Assembly (NCBI RefSeq): GCF_900101875.1
Contig: NZ_FNAI01000020.1
Location: 1-64,000, forward strand
Origin: Mucilaginibacter pineti
GTDB taxonomy: Bacteria > Bacteroidota > Bacteroidia > Sphingobacteriales > Sphingobacteriaceae
Direction of reading: 5' to 3'
DNA length: 64,000 nucleotides
A program made the position numbers and the translations under genes. Shown here in pieces: positions 54,375-62,929 of the stretch. The notes beneath the pieces were generated by a model. That model saw only the letters and a list, made by a program, of their open reading frames with translations, was not told where the DNA came from and ran no database searches. Each line of letters starts with the position of its first letter. The first letter of the stretch is position 1.

Positions 54375-57300
54375 ATGACGTTAAATAAACTACTCCAGAA
54401 AATAATATTATTCCTGGTGCTGCTACTGCCTTGCGCAATACAGGCCCAGGAAACAAGCGGCTCGCTTAGCGGTACGGTGAAAGATGCCGCCGGACAAGCT
54501 TTACCCGGGGTTACAATAACGGCTGTTCATCAGCCATCAGGTACCAGGTACGCAGTTGCAGCAAATAAAGATGGCCACTATTATTTGTCAAACATGCGTA
54601 TAGGCGGCCCATACAGTGTTGAGGCAACTATGGTTAGCATGAATCCTTCAAAAAAAGAAGATGTAACCGTACGTTTAGGTGCCGCTGAACAATTAGATTT
54701 TGTATTGACCGATAACGCTAAACAGCTTGGGGAGGTGGTTGTAAAAGCTTCCAAAAAGGGGGCACAGGCCAGTACCTACGGTGCGGGTAAAAACATCAAC
54801 GCGGCACAGGTTCGTAATATGCCAAGCGTATCGCGAAGCATTACAGACATAACCCGCCTGGTGCCCCAGGCCAGTAAGGATAACAGCTTTGGCGGCAGTA
54901 ACTTCCGATACAACAATGTAACCATTGATGGAGCGATTAACAACGATGCCATTGGGTTTAGTCCTTCTTTAGGCGGCCAATCGGGTACATCCGGAATGGC
55001 GGGCAGTTCTACCCGTACCAATCCCATCTCTCTTGACGCTATTGAGGATATGCAGGTTTACCTGGCACCTTATGACGTTAAGATAGGAAACTTTACCGGT
55101 GGTTCTGTAAATGCAGTAACCCGCAGCGGTACCAATGCCTTCAGTGGTTCTGTATATGGTTTTGGCCGTAATGCTGCCTTAACAGGTAACGATAGGGTGG
55201 GAACGCTTGGTAAAATGAACAGCGATTTTTATGATTACCAGACGGGTTTCCGGGTAGGCTTCCCAATCATTAAAAATAAACTTTTCTTTTTTAGCAATGA
55301 AGAGGTTACTCGCAGGCAGGACCCGGTACAACTCATGGCTGGTCAGGCAGAAACCAGTCAGATACTAAGTGTTGCCGATGCTGAGGCAATAAGCAAGGCC
55401 AGTCCATTTAATGCAGGAACAGCAGGAGCTTTTAACACCTATTCCAGGTCAACCAAGTTTTTTAACAGGCTTGATTGGAATATTGATGACAGAAACCAGT
55501 TGGCTATCCGTAATAATACCATCCTTTCCAAGGCAACCAGCATGGATCGTGATCAGCAGGATTTCAGGTTCAGCAGTATGGCTTATCTGCAGAAGAATAA
55601 TCAAAGCTCTACCGTTGCCGAATTAAAAAGCAGGCTTACCAATAATCTTTCAGGCAATGTACTGGTAGGTTATACTATGGTAAATGATTCCCGCGATCCG
55701 TTGAGCGATCCAAGTCTTCCGCAGATACAAATTATGGGCCGTACCCCCGGTACCACCATTTATTTAGGTACAGATAGGGAAGCAAGTATCTTTGATATGA
55801 AGCAGCGTACACTGGAACTAACGGCTAATCTTAACTGGAATGTTGGTAAACACCGTTTTACTGTCGGCACGCATAATGAGTTGTACAATATTACCTATGG
55901 CTTTGTAAACGCCTGGAACGGGCGTGTAGATTATAATAGCATTGAAGATTATTTAAACAATAACCCTTACCGCGTACGCGGCGCCTATAACTACACTAAT
56001 AATAACCGGGATTATATCCTCAATAACCCCGGCGCTAAATTTAATGTAAATATGTACAGTGTTTATTTGCAGGATGAAATAACAATTTCTGACAAATTTA
56101 AAGTGATCCCGGGTTTAAGGGCGGATATGACCGATCTGCCAGATCTGCCGGAACTGAGCGACAAAACCCGTACAGCAATGGATGATCCTTTTTTTGGAAC
56201 AACATACACTTATACGCCATTAAAAAAGATCAATAATAAGTTTCTGAATAAGGTGCAGCTATCTCCACGGGTAGGATTTAGATATGACTGGTTTGGCGAT
56301 CAAAGTTTGATAATTCGTGGTGGTACAGGGTTATTTACCGGTCGTATTCCTATGGCCTGGCTTGCCTATGCCTATTACAATACGGGTAACAGTTATGGTG
56401 GCTTTGATCAAAAAGCAGATCAAAAACCTTTTGTGGCCGGTAGTAATCCGCTTAAAGGAGGGGCAACCGGCATTGCAGGCTTCATCCGGGATAACGGAAC
56501 AGTTACTGATAATCCGAACAGTGGTAAAACACAGGTTGATTTAATAGATAATGGCTTTGTAATGCCGCAGGTATTACGTACCAGTTTAGCTGCAGATTAC
56601 ACTACTACCGATCAATGGAAGTTTACTGTTGAGGCTATTTACACCAAAAATATAAAGGACGTATTGTTTCAGCAGTTAAACGTACAGGATAATCCTACTT
56701 ACTATCCATATGATAAAAACCGTCAGCAGCCTATATATAGCGGCACGGTTGATCAGCGTTTTTCAAACACGTATCTGTTAAGCAATACCAGCCAGGGTTA
56801 CCGCTATAGTTTAACCGGAAGTATCAGTAAAACTATTGCCAGTGTGCTACAGGCATCAGTTTCCTATACCTACGGGCAATCAAAAGATCTTTCAAACGGG
56901 GTGCGTAATTCTATGGAATCAAACTGGCAGTTGAACCAATCACTGGTACCCAATAATCCAACGCTGGCTAATAGTAATTTTGATATCAGGCACCGCATTG
57001 TAAGCAGTATTAGTTATAGTAAGGTATGGGCAAAAGCGGGTAGAAGCAATGTATCCCTGTTTTTTAGTGCCCAGTCTGGCAGTCCTTTTACTTACGGTAT
57101 TGTTAATAACAGCGTACAGGGATTGCCGCAGCAGGTAAGTCTGGCTTATATCCCCCAAAGAAATGAGGCTATCAGTTTCTTCCAGGATAATGCTGCCGGT
57201 TCGGCAATAGAACAGGCTGCCGCGTTTAATAATTATATTGACAAAGACGGTTACCTGAGTAGCAGGCGCGGGCAGTTTACAGAGCGGAATAAAGGGCGTA

Positions 57301-57617
57301 CTCCCTGGAACATACAGGCAGATCTGCACCTGTCACATGATATTTACCTTCAGGAAGATAGCAAAAGCTTTGTAACCATTACAGCCGATGTAATGAACCT
57401 CACCAACCTCATCAATAAAAGCTGGGGCATTCAATATTTCTCACCAAATACATTCAATTCTACATCAAGTGTGGGGCTTACACCTGTATTGTTTCCGCCA
57501 AAGCAAAACCCAGGAGGTTATCCGCTATATCAGTTTAACACGCCGGGTAAACCCTACAGTATTGATTATTATGGTTCCAGAACCCAGGTGCAATTGAGTT
57601 TAAGATATACCTTTTAA
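54375..57617 (+). CDS. Oar-like TonB-dependent receptor
   Basis: Outer-membrane protein of 1080 residues. The signal peptide ends near residue 25 (AIQAQ). A carboxypeptidase-like domain is at about 30-115 (GSLSGTVKDAAGQALPGVTI), then a TonB-box-like KQLGEVVVKA near 120 and a plug rich in Ser and Gly (SVSRSITDITRLVPQASKDN; YNNVTIDGAINNDAIGFS; GGSVNAVTRSGTNAFSGSVY). The barrel ends SLRYTF. It belongs to the Oar/OmpA-related receptor group associated in other species with protein import, adhesion or vesicle cargo. It is a second receptor type in the operon, without an STN domain. It precedes the IPT/TIG-NHL lipoprotein, its likely partner. Confidence 0.9.
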   Translation: MTLNKLLQKIILFLVLLLPCAIQAQETSGSLSGTVKDAAGQALPGVTITAVHQPSGTRYAVAANKDGHYYLSNMRIGGPYSVEATMVSMNPSKKEDVTVRLGAAEQLDFVLTDNAKQLGEVVVKASKKGAQASTYGAGKNINAAQVRNMPSVSRSITDITRLVPQASKDNSFGGSNFRYNNVTIDGAINNDAIGFSPSLGGQSGTSGMAGSSTRTNPISLDAIEDMQVYLAPYDVKIGNFTGGSVNAVTRSGTNAFSGSVYGFGRNAALTGNDRVGTLGKMNSDFYDYQTGFRVGFPIIKNKLFFFSNEEVTRRQDPVQLMAGQAETSQILSVADAEAISKASPFNAGTAGAFNTYSRSTKFFNRLDWNIDDRNQLAIRNNTILSKATSMDRDQQDFRFSSMAYLQKNNQSSTVAELKSRLTNNLSGNVLVGYTMVNDSRDPLSDPSLPQIQIMGRTPGTTIYLGTDREASIFDMKQRTLELTANLNWNVGKHRFTVGTHNELYNITYGFVNAWNGRVDYNSIEDYLNNNPYRVRGAYNYTNNNRDYILNNPGAKFNVNMYSVYLQDEITISDKFKVIPGLRADMTDLPDLPELSDKTRTAMDDPFFGTTYTYTPLKKINNKFLNKVQLSPRVGFRYDWFGDQSLIIRGGTGLFTGRIPMAWLAYAYYNTGNSYGGFDQKADQKPFVAGSNPLKGGATGIAGFIRDNGTVTDNPNSGKTQVDLIDNGFVMPQVLRTSLAADYTTTDQWKFTVEAIYTKNIKDVLFQQLNVQDNPTYYPYDKNRQQPIYSGTVDQRFSNTYLLSNTSQGYRYSLTGSISKTIASVLQASVSYTYGQSKDLSNGVRNSMESNWQLNQSLVPNNPTLANSNFDIRHRIVSSISYSKVWAKAGRSNVSLFFSAQSGSPFTYGIVNNSVQGLPQQVSLAYIPQRNEAISFFQDNAAGSAIEQAAAFNNYIDKDGYLSSRRGQFTERNKGRTPWNIQADLHLSHDIYLQEDSKSFVTITADVMNLTNLINKSWGIQYFSPNTFNSTSSVGLTPVLFPPKQNPGGYPLYQFNTPGKPYSIDYYGSRTQVQLSLRYTF

Positions 57618-57659
57618 TGAACGGGTTGAATAGAGAAAATATCCATAAAGACACAAAAA

Positions 57660-59843
57660 ATGAAAACACACAATTTTAAAATTTACGGTCTTATCTGCTG
57701 CCTGGTTATGCTGATAAGCGCTTGTAAAAAAGATCATAGCAAGGATGTTGGCCTGCAACCTAAAGTTTCGCAATATTATCCCAATAGCGGAAATGACGGT
57801 ACGCTGGTTACTATCGAAGGATCGGGCTTTAATAATGATGTATCCGCAGCATTTGCCGGTTCCCCGGCAGATGTGGTAAGTACTAGTGCTACAGCTGTAG
57901 TTGTAAGAGCCCCCAAAGGCGGTGTATCTGGTGACATAACCTTAAAGACGGGAGATGTAACGATACCTGTTGGTAAGTATACTTATCAGGAATTAAGTGT
58001 AAAAAAGATTAGCCCGGCCAATGGTGCCGCTGGCGCTCATATCAGGGTTTCGGGTGCTGGTTTTAGCAGTTTAACAGGCCCCGCATTGGTAACCATTAAT
58101 GGTAAACAAGCAATAGTAGTGAGTGCAACAGACACGCTGCTGGTAGTTGAGGTACCCGTAGCCGTTGGAACCGGGCCGGTTAAAGTTAGTGTAAACGGAC
58201 ATGAAGCCTCGGGACAAACATTTAAATTCCAGGCTATTGCTGCCATAAAACCGTTAACAGGCGGAAAGGGTACCGTAGTAAGAATTAGCGGAGAGGGTTT
58301 TGAAAATACGGTTGCCGGCAATACGGTTGATTTTAATGGTAAACAGGCCCTGGTGAAAGAAGCTGGAGCTGATTACCTGCTTGTGGTTGCGCCGGATGCT
58401 GTGCAAACCGGCCCTTTATCGGTAACAATTAATGAGCAAAAAATAGGAGGGCCGGTATTTACTGTAGTTCCGCCACCGGTAATTCAAACGGTAACGCCGC
58501 TGAGCGGTCCGTCGGGAACGGTCATGACCATTACAGGAACCACCTTCAGCACGTTGAAAGAGGAAAACAAGGTAACTATAAACGGAGTGTTGATTCCGGT
58601 TACGGTAGCTACTGCCTCAAAATTAACACTCACCATTCCCGGAGGTACAGGAAATGGCAAATTGATAGTTACCGTGAATGACCAGGTTGTACAAGGCCCC
58701 GATTTTAAAGATCAATCCTTAGGTATTACGTCATTTAGTCCGGTAAACGGATTGGCAGGTAGCCATATAACCATTACAGGTTTGGGCTTTAACACATCGG
58801 CAGCCAAAAATGTGGTAACTTTTAATGGTGCACCGGCAGTAGTGGTTAGTGCTACCTCAACAAGTTTAGAGGTTGTGGCCCCTGTAAATTTATCATCCGG
58901 CCCTATAAAAGTGACCAGTGATGGTGTAGAAGCACTTGCCCCAACTAATTTTAACCGTGCAGGTGTAATTACCCTTGCCGGCGGACGAGGCAACACTTCA
59001 CTTAACCTGGTAGCTTACAGGTCTGGAAGTTTAGCTGTTGATAGTAAGGGCAATGTATACGTAACGGAGGTTGAGATGAGCCGCATCAAAAAAATTGCGC
59101 CTGATGGTACGGTTACTTTATTTGTTGGTAGCCCAACTGGTGCAAGAGGTAACGCCAATGGTCAGGGTACTGCAGCATTATTTAATTTTGGTGTTAACCC
59201 GGGTATGGATATTGATGAGAATGATAATTTATTTATCAGTGATAATTCGACTGTACGTAAGGTTACTCCGCAAGGCATAGTTAGTACTTTTGCCAGCGGC
59301 TTGGGTACCGTTAATAAACTTGCATTTGATGAAAAAGGCATTCTATATGTATTGGGTTCATTTAATGGCGGATGGAAGTTTGATAAGGATGGTACAAGAA
59401 CTGTACTGAGCCTGCTGGGGTTGTCAGATGTGTCACGTCCGGCTATCGTAAATAATTTCATTTACAAATTAAATAACGAAGAAGTGTATGTTGATAGTTA
59501 TAATATAGCTACTTCTTCAACCTCGTATAGATGGGCCGGGGGTAATTACGGTTATGCTGATGGCATTGGGTCAGCAGCTATGTTTGGTTCAATCAATGGT
59601 ATTGTGTCTGACGGATCAGGAACTATTTATGTTTCAGATAACACCAACCTGGCTATCCGTAAAATAAATATTGCAACCAGAGAAGTGACAACAGTAGTTC
59701 AATTCCAAAATGGAAACAATGTAGATGGTGCATTTAACGAGGCTAAAGCCGGCTCGCTGGGTGATATCACCATGGATAAAAAAGGCAATATCTACTTTAT
59801 TGATTTGGGAAATAATGCGGTAAGGAAAATATTTTTGAAATAA
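57660..59843 (+). CDS. Lipoprotein with five IPT/TIG repeats and an NHL propeller
   Basis: Lipoprotein of 727 residues with lipobox LISAC (Cys about 22). Five IPT/TIG units of about 80 residues span about 35-430, each starting with an S/G-P-x-x-G motif and containing ITGTTF-, ITGLGF- or SGAGF-like strands. The C-terminal 290 residues form an NHL-type beta-propeller (LAVDSKGNVYVTEVEMSRIK; MDIDENDNLFISDNSTVRKV; SDGSGTIYVSDNTNLAIRKI; MDKKGNIYFIDLGNNAVRKI). This architecture suits surface binding of a large ligand. It is the last gene of the cluster, followed by a terminator. Confidence 0.88.
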   Translation: MKTHNFKIYGLICCLVMLISACKKDHSKDVGLQPKVSQYYPNSGNDGTLVTIEGSGFNNDVSAAFAGSPADVVSTSATAVVVRAPKGGVSGDITLKTGDVTIPVGKYTYQELSVKKISPANGAAGAHIRVSGAGFSSLTGPALVTINGKQAIVVSATDTLLVVEVPVAVGTGPVKVSVNGHEASGQTFKFQAIAAIKPLTGGKGTVVRISGEGFENTVAGNTVDFNGKQALVKEAGADYLLVVAPDAVQTGPLSVTINEQKIGGPVFTVVPPPVIQTVTPLSGPSGTVMTITGTTFSTLKEENKVTINGVLIPVTVATASKLTLTIPGGTGNGKLIVTVNDQVVQGPDFKDQSLGITSFSPVNGLAGSHITITGLGFNTSAAKNVVTFNGAPAVVVSATSTSLEVVAPVNLSSGPIKVTSDGVEALAPTNFNRAGVITLAGGRGNTSLNLVAYRSGSLAVDSKGNVYVTEVEMSRIKKIAPDGTVTLFVGSPTGARGNANGQGTAALFNFGVNPGMDIDENDNLFISDNSTVRKVTPQGIVSTFASGLGTVNKLAFDEKGILYVLGSFNGGWKFDKDGTRTVLSLLGLSDVSRPAIVNNFIYKLNNEEVYVDSYNIATSSTSYRWAGGNYGYADGIGSAAMFGSINGIVSDGSGTIYVSDNTNLAIRKINIATREVTTVVQFQNGNNVDGAFNEAKAGSLGDITMDKKGNIYFIDLGNNAVRKIFLK

Positions 59844-59862
59844 TAATGAAAACAGATTGCTG

Positions 59863-59891
59863 ATATCCGGGCGGTTTTACCGCCCGGATAT
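59863..59891. terminator. Terminator hairpin between convergent operons
   Basis: ATATCCGGGCGGT (59863-59875) pairs perfectly with ACCGCCCGGATAT (59879-59891) around a 3-base loop. It lies between the end of the FAS1 cluster and the end of the convergent GH106-like gene. The T tract is weak on both sides. Confidence 0.7.
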
Positions 59892-59907
59892 TCGGTAATT
59901 ATAGCGG

Positions 59908-62877
59908 TTACTGTTCATTGGTTGCAGCATACACCTTTACCGGACCCAGCAATCCCGATTCAAGCAATGGCGTATTTACATTCAGCATATCAAAACGGAA
60001 AACATCATGTGTTTTTGTTATCCTTTTTTCTTTAGGTAAGCTAAGGTCGTGAACTACACGGTTGGCCCATAAATTAATCACATCAACCTGTAAAACATTA
60101 CCTGTTTGTTTTGCAGCGCCGGTAATTTCCACACGCCAGGGGGCGCACCATAAAATACCCAATTTCTTCCCGTTTAAGCGTACTTCTGCAACATTCTTAA
60201 CATTGCCCAGGTCAAGAAATAACCGTTCTGGCTTGATTTTTCCTTTATTTTTCCTGTTTGCAGTTTTATTTAAGTCAAAAGATTTGGTGTAGGTGGCTGT
60301 GCCCGAATAATATTTAATGCCTTCCTCTGGTCTTTGCGTCCAACTGATCAGCTCAGAAAACTTAGCATTGGCGGGGCCGCCCCAATTGGGATCAAAAGTG
60401 GTGTTCCATGTACCCTCCAATTTTTTTATCTCTGTCAGCTTAGGGAAATTCCGTTCTGCATCTCCCTGGGCATCCGTTTTTATAGGTTTACGAAAAACAA
60501 TGAAATAAGAACTGAACTCATCTAACTCCAGCGATAATGTAGTACGGGCGTTGGTCTGGCTATAGGCTTTTGCCATAACCATTTTACCTGTTACCGCATC
60601 CCATATCTCGGGCTGTTTTCCGGCAACCCGAAAAGTAAAGTCACGCTTTTCGTGTTGATTGGTGCGGTTCGTCACGAAATAAATTTCTGTTTCACCGTTT
60701 GTACGGTGGATATAATCGAATTGATCGGATTGTTCAGTTTGCCCGGTAAAAGAGAAGTCTGGGGCAACTCCGTCAGCAAGAAGGATTTCCCTTGGCGTTT
60801 TACCCCAAATTACACGGCCCTTTCCTAACCGGCGTTCGGTACGGGTTTTGCCGTCCAGTTCGCCCCATATCTCGGCGGCAATTTTCTTTACCTGTTCATC
60901 ACATTCCGGGTAATTTTTTAACTCTGCCGACCTTACCGGCGGCGGCCCTACAACGGTTGCTCCCATGTTAATCAGTTCTCTGATCTTTTTGATAACTGGT
61001 AACGACATGGCATCAGAAGGAACCGGAGATACCTGCAGCCCTTGATAAGAGCCCACTTCTTCGGCAACCTTTGGAGAAGGGGAGGTGCAATTTTGTAAAA
61101 CCAACAGTTTATAGCTCATGCCGTCGGGTAAAACTATGCGTCCGTTTTTAACGGTCATCCTTGTTAGTAACACCTCTGGATTACTATAATCGCAATCATA
61201 ACCTGGCCCGAGCGAAGGGATAAGGTATTTTGGCGGTGCCAGAAGCGGCGGTCTTTCTCCGATGTAAAAACAAACATCACCCACAAATTTCCCTTGTTGC
61301 AGCATATATTGGCAGCGGGATAGGTATCCGAAAAATGCAGGCGATTGCTCCCACCAGGTAATGTTTGGTGTAAAATGCTGCCCGGCGCAAAATTCATATC
61401 CTGGTTTTCCATCTGATGGTGGCTGACAGGTTGCCTGATGAAGCATAAAGCGATTGATTCCCTCGCAAAATGCATCATTTGCATAAGGTTTCAGATCTGA
61501 AGGGCCAAGCGACCAATGTGTGCCGTCTTTTTCCTGTTCAGTGAATGCCTCCGCCTCGGCTTGCTGCTTGCCATAAACATGGGCAGCGGTTGCTGTTTGT
61601 TTAAGATTGAGCCGCTCTCTGGGGTTTTTATTATATCCGCCTGGTGCATTGCGGTTGCCGTTTACCCAAAACTCGCCCGAAAGAATGTCAGAATGACCAA
61701 AGTTCTTCAACACATCCTGAGGGGGGATATCGTTTGGTCCCCCAGCTTCATTACCTACTTTCAATCCATTTTTGTGACACAACTCTTCAAAACGGGCATA
61801 AAAATTCTCTGCAATACAATCCTGTATTGTACGATCAAAATCCTCACGAAAACGTTCTGATACTTCCGTATTTACTACCGCGTATCCCGCCAAAACAGGC
61901 ATATATGATCTCAAATCATACCCTCTGAACCTGGTGAACTGGTTAGCAAAATCCTGCGTCCAGGTTAATTTTCCGCATTCCCAACTGTCAGACCATAAGT
62001 AATCCAAATGACCGCCTGCTTTTTTAGTTTCCTCAATTATTGTTTTGCCCAAATGAGAAAAATAATCATCTACTGCTGCCTTACTCAAATAATCTATCTC
62101 ATAACCTTCGCCGCCTTTAAAGGTGTCACCTTCTGGGTAGGCATGCCATTTACTCCAGGGATGCCCGGTGAGGGTGTAGCCGGTTCGTAATACCACCCAT
62201 TTTCCGTTAGGTACTTCCCAATCAAGATGCCCGTTGGCGTCCATCCTGCTTGTTAAGTCAATAATGGTTTTAGGATCAATTTTTTTTGTGCTGTCGGGCG
62301 CAGGAAAGGCCTGTACCATTATATCGTGATAATAGTTCTCTACCATTGGAGCTTGCGGTAGGGTTCCGGAAAATTTGGTTGGTCCTGAAATGCGTAATTC
62401 GGCAGATACTACCTTCTTCATGGCGTTGTCTTTAGTTACCGATGGTCCCATCAAAGTCCATCCGCCGGCGAGGTTAAAGCCAATTTCTATGTGTAGCTTA
62501 TTGGCTTTTGTAACAGCATAACGAAAAAGCGCACGCCATTCTGCCCCAAGGAATTCTACGCCGGGCAGGGGCTCTTTCCCTGCATATCCACCAGTACAAA
62601 TAAGGTTAACACCACTGATCCCTTTGGCTTTAAACTGCTCCAGATCCCGGGTAATTCCTTCTTTGGTAACCCGGTTAAATTCCCAAAACCAATAAACCCT
62701 TGGCTTAGCCGAAGCGGGCGGTGACCGAAAAGCTGTTAACAATGTATCCGCAGCTACGGTACTCCTTTTAACGCGACTTTTCTTTTGTTGTGCCTGGCTC
62801 GCACCAACAAACATTAATACAATAAGGGCCGATAAAATAACGGAAAGATTGAAACGGCGAAAAGATATGCTATTCAT
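59908..62877 (-). CDS. GH106-like glycoside hydrolase (alpha-L-rhamnosidase type)
   Basis: Secreted glycosidase of about 989 residues from the ATG at 62875-62877, which gives a signal peptide (MNSISFRRFN to SQAQQ); an upstream ATG at 62907 adds ten residues. The N-terminal segment SAKPRVYWFWEFNRVTKEGI and DLEQFKAKGISGVNLICTGG match the GH106 start, and FNLAGGWTLMGPSVTKDNA follows. The catalytic barrel continues to about 620 and a GH2-like sugar-binding jelly roll ends the protein (DLGNVKNVAEVRLNGKKLGI; LLESGLLGPVKVYA). Rhamnosides of pectin or glycoconjugates are likely substrates, but other specificities occur. It follows a second homologue by 52 bases. Confidence 0.85.
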   Translation of the reverse strand: MNSISFRRFNLSVILSALIVLMFVGASQAQQKKSRVKRSTVAADTLLTAFRSPPASAKPRVYWFWEFNRVTKEGITRDLEQFKAKGISGVNLICTGGYAGKEPLPGVEFLGAEWRALFRYAVTKANKLHIEIGFNLAGGWTLMGPSVTKDNAMKKVVSAELRISGPTKFSGTLPQAPMVENYYHDIMVQAFPAPDSTKKIDPKTIIDLTSRMDANGHLDWEVPNGKWVVLRTGYTLTGHPWSKWHAYPEGDTFKGGEGYEIDYLSKAAVDDYFSHLGKTIIEETKKAGGHLDYLWSDSWECGKLTWTQDFANQFTRFRGYDLRSYMPVLAGYAVVNTEVSERFREDFDRTIQDCIAENFYARFEELCHKNGLKVGNEAGGPNDIPPQDVLKNFGHSDILSGEFWVNGNRNAPGGYNKNPRERLNLKQTATAAHVYGKQQAEAEAFTEQEKDGTHWSLGPSDLKPYANDAFCEGINRFMLHQATCQPPSDGKPGYEFCAGQHFTPNITWWEQSPAFFGYLSRCQYMLQQGKFVGDVCFYIGERPPLLAPPKYLIPSLGPGYDCDYSNPEVLLTRMTVKNGRIVLPDGMSYKLLVLQNCTSPSPKVAEEVGSYQGLQVSPVPSDAMSLPVIKKIRELINMGATVVGPPPVRSAELKNYPECDEQVKKIAAEIWGELDGKTRTERRLGKGRVIWGKTPREILLADGVAPDFSFTGQTEQSDQFDYIHRTNGETEIYFVTNRTNQHEKRDFTFRVAGKQPEIWDAVTGKMVMAKAYSQTNARTTLSLELDEFSSYFIVFRKPIKTDAQGDAERNFPKLTEIKKLEGTWNTTFDPNWGGPANAKFSELISWTQRPEEGIKYYSGTATYTKSFDLNKTANRKNKGKIKPERLFLDLGNVKNVAEVRLNGKKLGILWCAPWRVEITGAAKQTGNVLQVDVINLWANRVVHDLSLPKEKRITKTHDVFRFDMLNVNTPLLESGLLGPVKVYAATNEQ

Positions 62878-62929
62878 AATGCTAAATTGAGCTATAAGTA
62901 GATACATGGGCTTTCTTTAAGAATACTCA

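Noticed and set aside
57750..58990. Apparent tandem DNA repeats
   Set aside because: The similarity is at the protein level and reflects the five IPT/TIG domains. The nucleotide units are too diverged for a DNA repeat or CRISPR array.
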